Shown one piece after another: positions 10,423 through 21,661 of a stretch of DNA of 29,065 nt (the first letter of the stretch is position 1; every line of letters starts with the position of its first letter). The notes beneath the pieces are model-generated. The model was not told the origin of the DNA. It searched no databases and worked only from the letters and a program-made list of their open reading frames with translations. Location: contig BBXU01000359.1 in the NCBI GenBank assembly GCA_001598975.1, positions 1-29,065 on the forward strand, in the 5' to 3' direction. The DNA is from Parachlorella kessleri (taxonomy: Eukaryota; Chlorophyta; Trebouxiophyceae; Chlorellales; Chlorellaceae). Both the position numbers and the translations under genes were made by a program.

Positions 10423-12064
10423 ATGGGCCTCACAGATAAGGTACGAGCAGCCCTCCCCGAGCGCATGGCCGCCCCCATGCGCGTTTGCCTGTGCCACGGG
10501 GTCGGGGCTTGGGCTTGACCGCTTGAAGTGCGCATATGACCAGAGGCACGCTTTTGTGAGAAAAGGTGACTTACGTCTGTGGGATCATGGTATTGCGTGT
10601 GCAGATCAAGCAGGTGGCAGCCAAGGTCACTCCTGGCCACCACACCACCGGCACTCACGAGCATGCCGTCGATACTGGCTTGGTGAGTTTTTGGGATGCT
10701 GCTTGCAGTCCTAGAGAGCTGGGCTCGTGTTAGGTGGGGCTTAGGGAGGGAAGGGCCTGAGTGGCTTGCAACCGGGTTGCGCGACCAGGACACCTGTAGG
10801 TTAGGCTTGAGTCGGCAGGATGTGGCTCGCAAAACAGTGTTTATTGCGTGAAGGAGTCACTCCAGCATGACCTGCTCATTTGCTAGTACGGCTTGACACA
10901 TCACTGCTGGCAGCTCCCTGGCTTGCAGACCTCCAGCCCTGCCGCCGCCACTGCCGGCTACGGCACTGCCGGCACCACCGGCACTGCTGGCTATGAAACT
11001 GGTGCCACCGGCTACGAGACGGGCACAACCGGTGCTGGCTACGGCAGCACGACTACAGCCGGCTATGACACTGCTGGCGCCGGCACCGGGCATCTTGGCA
11101 CCCACGCCACCACCCACACCCATCAGAGCGCGGCACTGGGTGCGGCATCCGCCACCACCACTGTGCCCGCTGGGGGTGCTGTGCTGAGCCAGGAGTACTT
11201 CACCAAGACTGAGGACCGCCCCGTCGTGAAGGAGCGGGTGGAGCGCTTCAAGGAGCACAGGCCTGTCGAGCATGAGTATGTGGTGAGTAATCCTGGCAGA
11301 TGTGTTGGTATGTGTTTGAATGCGATATGGGGCTACCATGATTGAAGACAGCTCCCACTGCCCAGGGCAGTATTATTGGCCTTCCAGGAGCCACAGGCCT
11401 GGGGGCAGATTTTCGCTGATGTCTGTTGCTAAGAATGCGGTGTGGCATACAGCAGACACTGTAACTGGCCGCAAAGCACAATATTGGACGGCAAGCCCAC
11501 TGCAGTGGTAGCAATCCCTTGGTGCAGCTGGTGGTATTTGAGTCAGGCAGTGGCAGGCTTTTATTAACCTCTCGCTCCCATTTATTCCTGCCATGGAGCT
11601 AGTGCTGCATTGAACCGTGCCCCTGCTGCTCCCCTCTGGCAGGTTGAGACCCGTGCCACCGGCAGGGAGGAGGGCCATGTGGGAACCAGTGAGCACCTGG
11701 GCACCCAGGTAAGCTCCATGGCTGGCGGAGGGTTTGTGATGTGCAAGCCAGGCGACGGATTCCCTGCAGGGGCGGGCTTTTTGAGAGGCATGGTGTGGGG
11801 TTGGGGCGTTGCGCGATTGGTGCTATGCGTGGGGGGTAGGCCGGGGGTTGCTAGCGACACCAGCAAGACCACCCACGCTTCAAGCAGAGACTTAAAAGAG
11901 CTGTAAGAGCGAGGCTGTAGGTTCCTCTTCTTGGCTGCAAAGGTTCAGGTGCACTTCTTCAATGCCAAGTGCTGGTATGGACGTGGTCCAGCCCCTGAGC
12001 TGCCATTTCATCATGCTGCTTGCAGGAGCGCGTCGTTTCTGACGAGGCCACCGGCCGGTATTGA
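10423..12064 (+). CDS. Hydrophilic Gly/Thr-repeat stress-type protein, paralogue B (fused exon)
   Basis: Paralogue of A and C, 184 residues. Exons: 10423-10440 (MGLTDK), 10605-10682, 10929-11282, 11643-11708 and 12026-12064, all phase 0. Repeat units here are GYETG and GYGS types (GTTGTAGYETGATGYETG), followed by a His/Thr-rich stretch (GTHATTHTHQ). The conserved block follows: LSQEYFTKTEDRPVVKERV, FKEHRPVEHEYVVETRATG and EHLGTQERVVSDEATGRY. Unlike A and C, the repeat segment and the FFTKTEDRP-type block lie in one 354-nt exon, so the third intron is absent. It also lacks the RQLPGxVEHLGTT wording and the PKGPCE terminus shared by A and C, making it the divergent member. Function not recognised; soluble and probably disordered in its first half. 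Confidence 0.83.
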
Positions 12065-12420
12065 ACCGAACCGGCACTGGCGGTGCTAGCAGCAAGGGGC
12101 AGCGCCGCTGGTGTGGCTGAAATAGACAGCCAAATAAAGCAGCCGTCCACAGGAGTGCAAACGCTAACATCTATCGGCGGTTTGCGTCCTGTTGTCACTG
12201 GCGGTTAGGTGGTGACATGGTAGATGCGCTATCAAGTGAAGCAGGGAGCTCACTAAGCCGGGGTATGTGTGCAAGTATAACAGACATTGCGTGCCTGAGA
12301 CATGCGAAAAGGGTGTGGCGCCAACGTCTGCTGGTGGCAGAGGGTATGGGGGACAGTGACCTGTATATTGCCTGACAGTAAGGATGGGTTGTGGCGTGCT
12401 TCTGTCCTTGACATAAGAAC

Positions 12421-12425
12421 TGTAA
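12421..12425 (+). terminator. TGTAA polyadenylation signal of paralogue B
   Basis: TGTAA lies 357 nt after the stop. AATAAA at 12133-12138, 69 nt after the stop, is an alternative 3'-end signal. Confidence 0.35.
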
Positions 12426-13227
12426 GATAAACAAACGACATCAAGTTGTGTGCTGCTTGTAAAGCATGCTGCAGAACAGGCAGGGACGTGAACCCACGGT
12501 GAGCATAAGTACTACACGGAAAAACATGCACGTTACCAAGCTACGGCAACCAAACCTGGCAAGGATGCAGTCCTTACACAGGCCTTACATAGGCAAAAGC
12601 ACCCAGACATTGACGTGCACAGGACAGGGTGCTCTAGCACAGACACTCCAAAAGGTCATTTGGAAAAAGAAGTTGAGGCACATCTCTCACCACAATATGC
12701 ATGTGCATGAGCGCTCATGGCTGTGCAGCAGCTAGGCGACATGCCCAGCTTGAACGGTACTGATCAGGCACCATAAACCAGTGCCTCGTCGTTCAGGAAA
12801 CGAGTAAAGGTCAATCAATACAAGAAAACCCTACCAGCTCAGATCTCAGGCACACAAAGCATAACTGCGTACAACCCTGTCAGCCCGGTATCCCCGTACC
12901 GCACACTGAGGACATTACCTGCCACCCTTAAGTAAAAACAGCCGTGCGTGTTAACCACTGGTACCAAACCCCACCTCCTCAGTCCACACACCCCAATACC
13001 AAACACAGAAACCCAGAGTACAATAGACTCGACCCAAACTCAGATTCATGCAGGCAGTTCTCAGCTCACCCAATGCTGGCAGCTACTATCAGTTGTCAGC
13101 TGGCAACCCTGTACCAGTACAATGAAATGACCGGAACTACCTCTATTCCCTGCAAAGAATGGTGATACACACCCCTCACTCTCCACACCCATCCAGTAGC
13201 TGCACCTGTGCGCCCAACACAAACTCA

Positions 13228-13250
13228 GGGGGGGGCGGGGGGGGGGGGAG
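13228..13250. repeat. G-run with quadruplex potential
   Basis: Two long runs of G separated by a single C, in intergenic DNA. Such a run could form a G-quadruplex and is also error-prone in sequencing. Confidence 0.75.
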
Positions 13251-13939
13251 AGGCCTGGGCCGGTGGGCGCGTCGGCGTGACACACCAGGATCACAAAAGA
13301 AATGTCCACCCCCTACAGGCCTTTGTGGTCTCAAACATCAGCACTGTCAGCCAAGGCCCCACCTCACCTTGCTAGATAGGAGGAAGGGTTGTACACACCA
13401 ATGTACGGTAGTTGAGCATTGGGGCCGACACATTGGGCGGCAAGCAGCAGTCCGCCATGTGCCAGAGTCGAAACTGTATGCCCGCTTTCCCTCAGAGACT
13501 CGCACACCTAGCCAACACTTGTGGAGAAAAATATATGTGGCCGCGGTAGGGAGTAAGGCCAAACAAAGAGGGCAGCAAGGGCCCAGCGGTTGTACATACC
13601 GCGGTATACCATTAGTCACATTAATCTATAGCAATGGGCCCTTATGGGGACCTCATCCAATGGCAAACCTATACGGCCGTGAGGCCTCATCGACACTGGC
13701 AACGCCCTGCAGGCTTATCAAGAACACACACCAAGAGCATGTGGTACCCGGTGCCAGGACCACACGCTAATGTAGTGCACATGAGTTTGCAAGGGAGTGA
13801 AGACGTGCTGCATGACAAGGAAGTGAAGTTGGCGTGAAGGCTAAACCGGGGCTCCACTGGTCATCAACAGTCTAAACCTGGCAGCCCAATTAAGGAATCC
13901 GCTTCCCATTCTCCCCAACACTTACTACTACTCTACAGG

Positions 13940-16900
13940 CTACAAGCCTGCTGAGCCATGTATGCCAGCCATGTAGGTGGCCAGGTGGGATGCCGGCCGG
14001 GAGTCACTGGCAGAAACCTCCCCCCCTGGTGCGCTGCCTGATGCGGAATCAGCTGGGGACGCGTCCCCTGGCATCCTCTTCACCGCGTGGATCAGCTGGA
14101 TGCAGTCTGGGAAGCTTCCATCCTGCAGCAGGAAGGAAACAGGTCAGGACAGCATTTGCATGGAGTTGCTGACTGCTTGCCGCAGTCGGGAAACTATCCG
14201 CTGTCCAGGCACTGCACATTGCAGCAGGACACAGGTGGCTGGCTTAGCTACCAGGGCGCCACAGCGAGATTACCGGTGACCCTCCAAGGCCTGACGGAAG
14301 CACCCAGCTTGCGTGTAGCTTGCACGGCAGCCTGGTACCTCCCCTGTTCCGCTGTTGCGGGTGTGATTTGACAAAGACAAGCCAACGACAAGGTGCCGCT
14401 CTATACATTGCATTGGATCCCTTGAAAATAAACTTGCCGGAGCAGCAGGTAGGGTCCTACATGCTCTGGCGGGTCCCTGGCATTAGCTGCCACTCACTGT
14501 ACAGCGGGCCCCCCACCCACGCCTCCCTAAGCAGGCATGTAAAGCGCAGATAGTTGGTTCCGAAAGCAACTGTCCACTCACCGACAGCACGAGTATCCTG
14601 GCTTTCTGAAGGGGTGTCCACATCTGCACATAAAACAGCACACAGTCAGCCTGGGTGCTACTGATGGAGGCCCTGGCTACAAAGCACCACCTGGCTACAA
14701 AGCACCACCTGGCCCTGGCTACAAAGCACCACCTTGTCCGGCCCGCAAACACAAGCAACACAGACCCTCCTCTTCCACGCACTTCCTCCGCCCAGCCTCC
14801 ACCGCCACCACCCTCCAAACCAGGCCTGTGCCTCACTCCCAGCTGGGCACACTTCAACCCAACCACATCTTGTCCTCCCACATCTACCACAAGCCACCAC
14901 AAGCTGGCACGAAGCCACACACACCCCAGGCACCCTCCTTGCTGCACACCAACCCACAAGCCACCACGAGACCACCCGCACGCGTCAGGCACCCACCTTG
15001 CTGCACTCATTGGTGAACTCCAGGGTGGCCACAAACTCCAGGTCAGGCACGACGTCCAGGCTGCAGGCGCTGTCCCACACGTGCAGGTACTTGGCCATCA
15101 TGCCGGTCAGGCCCACCGACTCCAGCTGCCCAGTTGCAAGCGTGGAGCCCTGCCCGGGGCGGGGGCAGGTGGGGAAGGGTCGGGGGTGGATGCTTTGTGT
15201 GCAAGGGAGCTTGGCTAAAGGGAGAGGAGGGAAGATGTGGAACAGGGCTTTTGATCCTGCTAACAGACAGCTGAGGACCAGAGCGAGTGTGGCGCAAGGC
15301 ACGGTGGGCCACTAGGTCACCTGTCTCTCTGAAAAGATTTACCACAAAACCCCGGGGCATGTCCCAGTCTCCAGACACACAGTCCTCACTGCATCGCCTC
15401 TCACACTGTACCCGGGGCCACTTAGCCTCCCCATCACCGTTACACTCTCCGCTCCCCGGGCACCCCCCCTTGCCCAGCTACGCTCAGCTACCCTCAGGGC
15501 ACACAGTTGCACCCCTCCGTTGCTCCCCCGCCACCAACCTGGGCCATACCTGCCTTCCAGCATCTACGGCGGCACCTCGACACGACCCAGCACCAGCAGG
15601 CCATCGGAAATGACCAGATTGTGGCTCCTCGCTCGCACCCAACCACCCTGGGCACACCACGCCACCCCTGCACCCCTCCTCCAACACCGCTCTTGTTCAC
15701 AAACAGGGCTGCCGGCGGCCAGCACAGCACCAGCCACTCACGGGTCCCGGGCCACACATCTCCCGCAGCATCTGCAGCGCCCGCTCTCTGTTGGCCTCCA
15801 GCTTGGCCATTTGTTGGCAGTACTCGTCCAGGATCTGGATGTACCGCTCGCGCTGTGCTTTGGTGATCTCCAGGGAAGCCTGCAGGGGGCAGAAGCGGCG
15901 GGGGGCAGCGTGAGCAGCATGGGAAAAACGTGTAAGACGAGCTCAGCAGAGTGAAAGTAGGGACTGACAGAGCAAGGCAGAACGGGGAATGCGCCAGGTT
16001 CGTCAGCATTCGCTGCCTCATGACCCCTAACAGAGGACCAGCCAACAATATCTGTCATAGCTTAGTGGATACAATGACCCCCGTCTTGCGCACGCGCCCT
16101 GTCAGCCCCAAAACAAACACTCTCTACCCCCCTCAGACTCGCGTTGCTTAGCAGGCACGGAATGCTTGCTGCGACGCATGCTGTGCTCCTCCCTCCCTCG
16201 GGACCCCCCCCCCTCCCCGCAGCAATGGGTGCATGCTACCAGCCGCCAGGGAACCCAGCCAGGGAACTCAGCCAGGGCACTCAGGCAGCCGCCAGGGGAC
16301 TCACCACCAGCTGGTCCCACTGCTCCCTCTCCTCCTCCGCCGCCAGCCCCCCCTCTTGGCTTGCTGCCATGTGCTGCCGCACCAGCCCCGGGTTGTGGAC
16401 CACCACCAGCGCAATCAGCACGGCCTGCAGGTATACCCAAGGCAGCAGAAAAGCTTTTTTCTCCCCCTTGCTGTCAGGTGGCGTGTCAGGAGAGAGCCAC
16501 CAGCGCAACCACAGCATGGCCTGCAGGCGGACCCAAGGCAGCAGAGGAGCGTCAGTCTGCCCCTTGCTGCCAGGCGGTGGGTGTTGCAGGAGACAGATGC
16601 TGGTAAGTGCAGCTGTGCTGCTGGTGGGCCTCTGGCTGCTTGTCGAGTCCGTGAGGAAGGTGGAGGGCCCAGAACGTCTTGGGTGGGTTCCGCATGCACT
16701 CCTGTATCATGGCTGCATGCAGCCCTTGCTATGGCGGCTGGCAGGCAGGAGGGGCAAGTATAACCAGTCGTGCAGAATCTGTGCAGAAGCCCTACACGAA
16801 TAGCCACAGGTGTCCGAAGACTACTGACCGCTGTGTGCTTATGGAAAGGCAGCGCGCACGCATTAAACCAGAGTGCAACCCTCACTGTGGAGTGGAAACA

Positions 16901-18970
16901 GGTCTCAGTTGAATATAGCTTAACGAAGCACCCTTCATGCTGCAGTACGGCGCCACAATCTGCAGCACACAGCAGCAATGCCAAGGGTCAACCAATGACT
17001 CACCCATTGCTCATTCTCGCACTTGATGTCAGCCAAGGCTGCTTCGGACTTGGTCACGTCATACTCAGCAAGCAGCCGCCTGCGCTTGATGTCAGAACCG
17101 CAAATGAGGTTTTAGGACGGCTTATGGGAGCGCTGCCCGTGAAACAGCTGGCGAGCGCAACCACCTCCCCGCAGTTGATATAAGGCAGGCAGCAGTGCAG
17201 CGGGCCGGCTGCCTCTTCACCGTCTCCAACCACTGAGGAGCCGCATGCCACAGTGGCCAGGAGCGTCGCTGGCTGTCAAGACGCGCATAGCCTTTGCGCA
17301 CCGCCTGCGCTATCATGTGCAAAATGCACTGGAACACACACTGCCGCCACTGTGGCATGCGGCCCCAAAAGGCTAGACAGCAGTTACCAGGCAGCCGGCC
17401 CCTTCCTAAGGGCCTTAAGCTTCCCGTGGAGCCGGTAGTGCCATCCAGCCCCTAAACCCCAGCACCTGGTTGAGGCCAGTGTGTCAGCAGCCGAAGCTGC
17501 AGAGGATAGTATCAGATTCCCAGCCTCCAGGGGCACAACTTGTGCACCCACAACCCGTTGCACATACCTGAGGCGATTCTGCCAGAGGCGCCAGCCAGTC
17601 TGGAGCTGCTCCAGTGTGAGTTCCTCCACATCAGCCACCGCCTGGGCGCCGACTGTAACGAGGTGTGGAGAGCAATGCCGGTGAGAGGGCTTGATGTGTC
17701 TTTGGCCCGCTGGCAGTGTGGGAGTCCTAGGTGCCAACTTTGAAGCCCAACATGAAGGCAGAGCATGCTATGGGATTTCGACCTGTGAAGTGCTGCAGTG
17801 TGAGGACTAGCTCGCTGGAACCCTGTGCCACTACTCAGCAGTCAGGACAGCATGGCCGCAGCAGCAGGTGACCGCTCCACAGCCCACCTGAGTCGTGTAT
17901 GGCCCGCAGCACTTCTATCGACTCGAACGACCGCGGGCTGCTTGCCACCTGCATCTGCTGCGCAGTCGCCGCCATGCTGGCTCCCAGCTGACGTGCCAGA
18001 ACACGCAGGGGATCCTTCTCGCACAGGAAAGTCTCAACGCAGCCTGGCTGCATGCTGTTCGCTGCCCCCGCCGCCGCTGCCGCAACACCCCCTGTTGCTG
18101 CTGCCAGTCCTGCTGCCTCGGGTGCTGGTCCGGCTGTGCCCGACGATGATGCTGCTGTCGCCCCACTGCCAGACCCACTGCTGCCAGGCTCTCCAAACCT
18201 CGAACTCTGCACGATTGCTGGCTGCTGGGGCTGCTGTTGCTGGTTCGGGCTGCTGGGTGCGCCCAGGCCTTTGAAGCGCAGCAGCATGGGCGCAAACAGT
18301 TTGCGCAGCAGTGGGAAGCGGGCGAGGGGTGTGGGTGTGCAGGGAGGGTCCTGCAAGCCAAGAGCGCAGATTCGGCTGCAGAACTACCCTGTTCTGTGGT
18401 ATAGGGTAGTGGTCGGCCAGGGCCAGAGTCGCGGGCTACAACTAGATACTGGGGCTGGCTGCTTGCGAGCCTGCGGAGCTGTGGGCGCTCTTTATCGTGC
18501 GTCTCAGCCAACCAACCTACCAGCGTTTCCAGGTCTGCGGCCCAGCTGCTGCGGACTTGCAAGATGCCCTCCAGCGCTGCCTTCTTGCTGCGGAGGTCCT
18601 CTCCCTCCTGCCTGGCACGCTCCACGTCTGCAGCCGCTGCCTCATGCGCTGCCGCAAGGTTGGTAGCCTTCTCCTGCAGGACTCTAGCACGAGGCGCTTC
18701 AGTAACATGGGCTTGTATGCGTTGAAGGCAGATGGGGTGACCGACCAACACAAGACTGACGCAGCAAGCCCTTGTTACGTTTGCTGTTAGCGCTCGTCCA
18801 CGCACCTTAATGCGTTGCCTGTATCGTGCCTGCACCACCCGGTTTTTCTCAGGGTCCCTGCCAGTGCGTCTAGCCGTTTTGTCTTGCGCGACGATCGCTG
18901 CTTCCCCGGACGCGGCTGCATTTAAACCTCCTGAGCTCACGCCTTTCACGTCTGCTGCGGACGCTTCCAT
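13940..18970 (-). CDS. bZIP transcription-factor-like protein with coiled-coil regions
   Basis: Predicted nuclear DNA-binding regulator; target genes unknown. Minus-strand exons: 18970-18806, 18673-18521, 18350-17888, 17652-17568, 17079-17004, 16424-16305, 15879-15742, 15149-14997, 14623-14582 and 14122-13940. All ten join in phase, giving 525 residues. Seen: the basic region EKNRVVQARYRQRIK with the bZIP N-x7-R spacing (N43 to R51), followed by an Ala/Glu-rich helix KEKATNLAAAHEAAAADVERA, a weak zipper with few leucines in register. Exon 3 carries a Gln/Ser/Gly/Ala-rich linker. Later exons encode charged helices (VEELTLEQLQTGWRLWQNRL; AQRERYIQILDEYCQQMAKLEAN) that could dimerise. No PAS or other named domain is recognised. 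The start is the first in-frame ATG; only a GTG lies upstream. An alternative 3' splice site at 16520 would add 32 residues. The gene is head-to-head with paralogue C. Confidence 0.78.
14673..14732. repeat. Three-copy 18-bp repeat in a bZIP intron
   Basis: CTGGCTACAAAGCACCAC occurs at 14673 and 14691, directly adjacent, and again at 14715 after a 6-bp spacer. It lies wholly within the intron between the exons at 14582-14623 and 14997-15149. Confidence 0.85.
16250..16300. repeat. Degenerate short repeat in a bZIP intron
   Basis: Units like CAGGGAACTCAGC recur imperfectly about three to four times just downstream of the donor site at 16304 (minus-strand sense). Confidence 0.55.
16403..16590. 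repeat. In-frame 96-bp tandem duplication across a bZIP 3' splice site
   Basis: The segment at 16403-16496 is repeated imperfectly at 16497-16590. On the minus strand each copy carries CCTGCAG followed by GCC.TGCTG...GCGCTGGTGG, that is, the acceptor and first codons of the exon 16424-16305. The two acceptors (exon starts 16424 and 16520) are 96 nt apart, and the frame is open between them. Confidence 0.8.
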
Positions 18971-19992
18971 GACGCCACAACTGTCCCCTTCTGAGTAGCC
19001 AGAGCAGCTGAGCACGTGCGGAACTGCTATAGGGGTTGACCCTTCGATAGAGAATCAGTGAAGCTTGGATGATACCCTGCATGCTGCCGGGGCCCTGGCT
19101 TTTTTTTGCAGTACTGGGCTAGGGAGGGTACCATTGCGCCGGTATCACATCAATCCCTTGCAGCTTTCCAGGACGTTCTGCGACAAGGTGCGCTAATTGT
19201 TCTAATTTCTTCCATCCTTGCCTCCACGCCTATCAGACAGGCAACTCGGGCAGGTGGTATAGGCAGTTTGGTATAACTTGCGTTCGCAGCCCATTCACTT
19301 GGCTGGGATAGAAAAAAGATGAATAGTAAGGTTTTACAGCGGCTCCCTGGAAGGGGAACTGCACCCCCACATGGCTTCTGGTGGAGGGCAGGTGCAGTGC
19401 GCAACGAAGTGAAACAAAAACGAGTTACACAACTCGGGGGTAAGTTGAGGGAACGAAAAAGCTGTAGCAGGCTAGTGCAGGAGGCCCTCTTGGGCGCTGA
19501 GGACAACTCTCGTGAATGCTCACAGCAACACCTTGGTGTTGCATGCCAAAGGTGGACACCAAAAAGCAGCTTAGGTGGACATGGGGGCTTCATCGCAGCT
19601 CAAGTTGCAAAGCAAGGTGCCTTGCCCAACAGTAGATGGCCAGCGTATCAAAAGTCAGCAGCCACCCTGAGCAATGCCATTAGCCGTAGATCAAATCGTG
19701 TCAACTGCTGCTGCACGGCCAAGCGAGCGTCATACTATACGCCACTCTATTGTGTTTGTGTCATTGTCAGCTCATAGGGCCAACATGCAGCGCGTCCGGA
19801 GCCTGCTCAGCACGCTGTCATGGTTGGGTCCTTCCGACCAGCGTCAAGGCAGCCATTGCGAACCCAATGCCAGAAGGCGCTGGATCAGTGATAAGCGTCC
19901 TTCGCTGCAGGGTCGGCATTATTCTGCTCTCCTCTACGCTGTTCCTCCCCTCGCTGACAAACTCTCAACAAGTCAAGTCAAGACAAGCCATC
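18971..19992. promoter_or_regulatory. Divergent promoter interval, bZIP gene / paralogue C
   Basis: This is 1.02 kb between head-to-head start codons. It must hold both promoters and leaders. Two antiparallel open frames (plus 19319-19777, minus 19150-19593) overlap each other and look random in content, so neither is called. I cannot assign specific elements. Confidence 0.4.
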
Positions 19993-21661
19993 ATGGGTAT
20001 CGGACAGGTGCTGAAACTTGTTGGCTGTAGTTAGTGTGATCGTTCTTTTTATGTGTATATACGTGCTATGCTTGACTCTCCCTCACACTTCCAGACGCGC
20101 TGGGGTGCTGACCAGCCTGCGCCTGCGCTTTGCAGAAGATCAAGGACGCCATCACCCCTGGCTCTCACAAGCATGACGAGAGCGCAGTTGGCACCGGCCT
20201 GGTGAGCAATAAGTCGCTGCACCCAAGAAAAGTGTGTTTTCCTGCTGCCAGGGATGGTTGTTGCGTGCCATGTAACTGGCAGCAGGGATGCTTGCTGCGT
20301 GCCATGTTAAGTGGCTTTGTACCACCTCAGGAGGTTGCCAGGCAGTCGGTGTGGCTCTCTAGAATTTTATGCCAGCTTGTTGTTTTGCAGACCTCCTCCG
20401 ATGCCGGCTACGGCACCACCGCCGCTGGCACCACCGGCGTGACCGGCACCGACTACGACACCACCCGCACCAGCGGCGCTGGCTACGGCACCACTGGCAC
20501 TGCTGGCGTGCACGACCACGGCACCACCGTGGGCGGCGACTCCTCCGTGGAGCGTGCCACAGAGGAGGCTGCTGCTGCTGAGGCTGCCGCCACCGGCCGG
20601 CCGGCTGTTGCCCAGACTGTGACCACCGCGGAGGCCGCCCCTGTGGCAGGCCAGGAGACGGTGAGTGCTGGGCAGGTGACAGTCTGCTGCTGGATGGGGG
20701 GGGGGGGGGTTAAGGTCTGCTTGGTGTGGAGGCAGGGCATGAAGCTGATAGTGTCCCATTGCTGGAATGTGAAAAGTATTGTTGCTGTAGTAGAACCTTG
20801 TGGGTGGGTTGGCTGGCGATCGTGCAGCAGGATGTTGTGATGCAGGGTGTTGATGACAGTGTGCTCTGGTTGGCTTATTGGGTCACTTATGTAACTGCTT
20901 CATTGTTGCAGGTGTGCGGCCAGGAGTTCTTCACCAAGACCGAGGACCGCCCCGTGATCACCGAGCGCGTGGACTACATCAAGGAGCACAGGCCCGTGGA
21001 GAAGGAGTTTGTGGTGAGTTGTGACGAAAGGGGTGGGTGAGGTTATGGAATGTATAATCCTTTTGACAAAAGGTGGAGGTCTGGTTGTTCTGAAGTACCA
21101 CGCTAAGAAAGTCGGGTATAACGTTCATGCCGGACTTGGGCTATTATGTTAGATGATCCTGACAATTCGACGAACTAATAACTGGTGGAAAACTGTGCAC
21201 ACCACTCTCTGTGAGAAGGGTAAGGTGTGTGTGCCACTGTGAACTTGCATGCTTGGTGGTTGCAGTTGGAGACCCGTGCCACCGGCGTGGAGCGGCAGCT
21301 GCCCGGCCAGGTGGAGCATCTGGGCACCACGGTGCGTTATGTGAGGAGAAGATGGGTTGTTGAGAATTGCATGAAGCGAGCAGTCAGGATGTGACAACTG
21401 GAGTAGTTGCTGTTTCGGAGGTGTGGTGGTGCAAAGGTGGATATGTTTGGAAAATGCTCAAGAATATTTGTGCATGCGGTGCTTGAAGGTTAAACTGACC
21501 TGCAGCCTGGAAGAGGGCTGGTTGGGTAGCCCTCACAAAAAACATGGAGAAATGGATGGGTACATTATGTGAATTTATTTTCAGCTGACAGTAACTCCCG
21601 GTTTGCCCTGTTGCAGGAGCGCATTGTGTCCGAGGCTGTGCCCAAGGGCCCCTGCGAGTAA
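19993..21661 (+). CDS. Hydrophilic Gly/Thr-repeat stress-type protein, paralogue C
   Basis: Closest in the window to A; 187 residues. Six exons, all phase 0: 19993-20007 (MGIGQ), 20136-20201, 20391-20660, 20912-21013, 21266-21331 and 21617-21661. Exon sizes match A exactly (15, 66, 102, 66 and 45 nt) except exon 3, which is 270 versus 273 nt. Seen: KIKDAITPGSHKHDES; a repeat segment with GYGTTAAGTTGVTGTDYDTT units; a GTTVGGDSSVERATEEAAA acidic stretch; AQTVTTAEAAPVAGQET; then VCGQEFFTKTEDRPVITERV, YIKEHRPVEKEFV, ETRATGVERQLPGQVEHLGTT and ERIVSEAVPKGPCE. There is no signal peptide. Role inferred only from composition (LEA/dehydrin-like, possibly DUF2382-like). Intron 3 contains a G-run at about 20696-20709. 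The divergent bZIP neighbour is a candidate regulator, without direct evidence. Confidence 0.86.
20696..20709. repeat. G-run inside intron 3 of paralogue C
   Basis: An uninterrupted G homopolymer about 36 nt into the intron. It lies outside coding sequence, so a length error would not affect the protein. Confidence 0.75.

Larger units (their letters stand above)
12065..13939. other. Long intergenic tail-to-tail interval, paralogue B / bZIP gene
   Basis: About 1.9 kb containing the 3' region of B (AATAAA 12133-12138, TGTAA 12421-12425), CA-rich sequence, and a G-run near 13228-13250. A 203-codon open frame at 13159-13770 exists but has no domain-like content and begins in low-complexity sequence; I do not call it. 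There is a possible weak dispersed-repeat echo near 12880-12930. Confidence 0.55.

Noticed and set aside
12455..12560. tRNA-like stretch on the minus strand (GGGTTCACGTCCC)
   Set aside because: The T-arm would have only three base pairs and I could not build an acceptor stem or anticodon arm.
13159..13770. 203-codon plus-strand open frame in the long intergenic interval
   Set aside because: Starts in CA-rich and poly-G sequence, has no domain-like segment and no homologous neighbour; length is explained by GC-rich composition.
17915..19015. Single 366-codon minus-strand ORF over the 5' part of the bZIP gene
   Set aside because: It reads through introns: the basic region and the next helix are in frame but separated by a GT-AG intron, and the remainder is the wrong frame for the Gln/Ser-rich exon.
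19319..19777. 152-codon plus-strand frame (and an overlapping minus-strand frame at 19150-19593) between the bZIP gene and paralogue C
   Set aside because: The two frames overlap antiparallel, neither resembles a protein family, and the interval is better explained as a divergent promoter.
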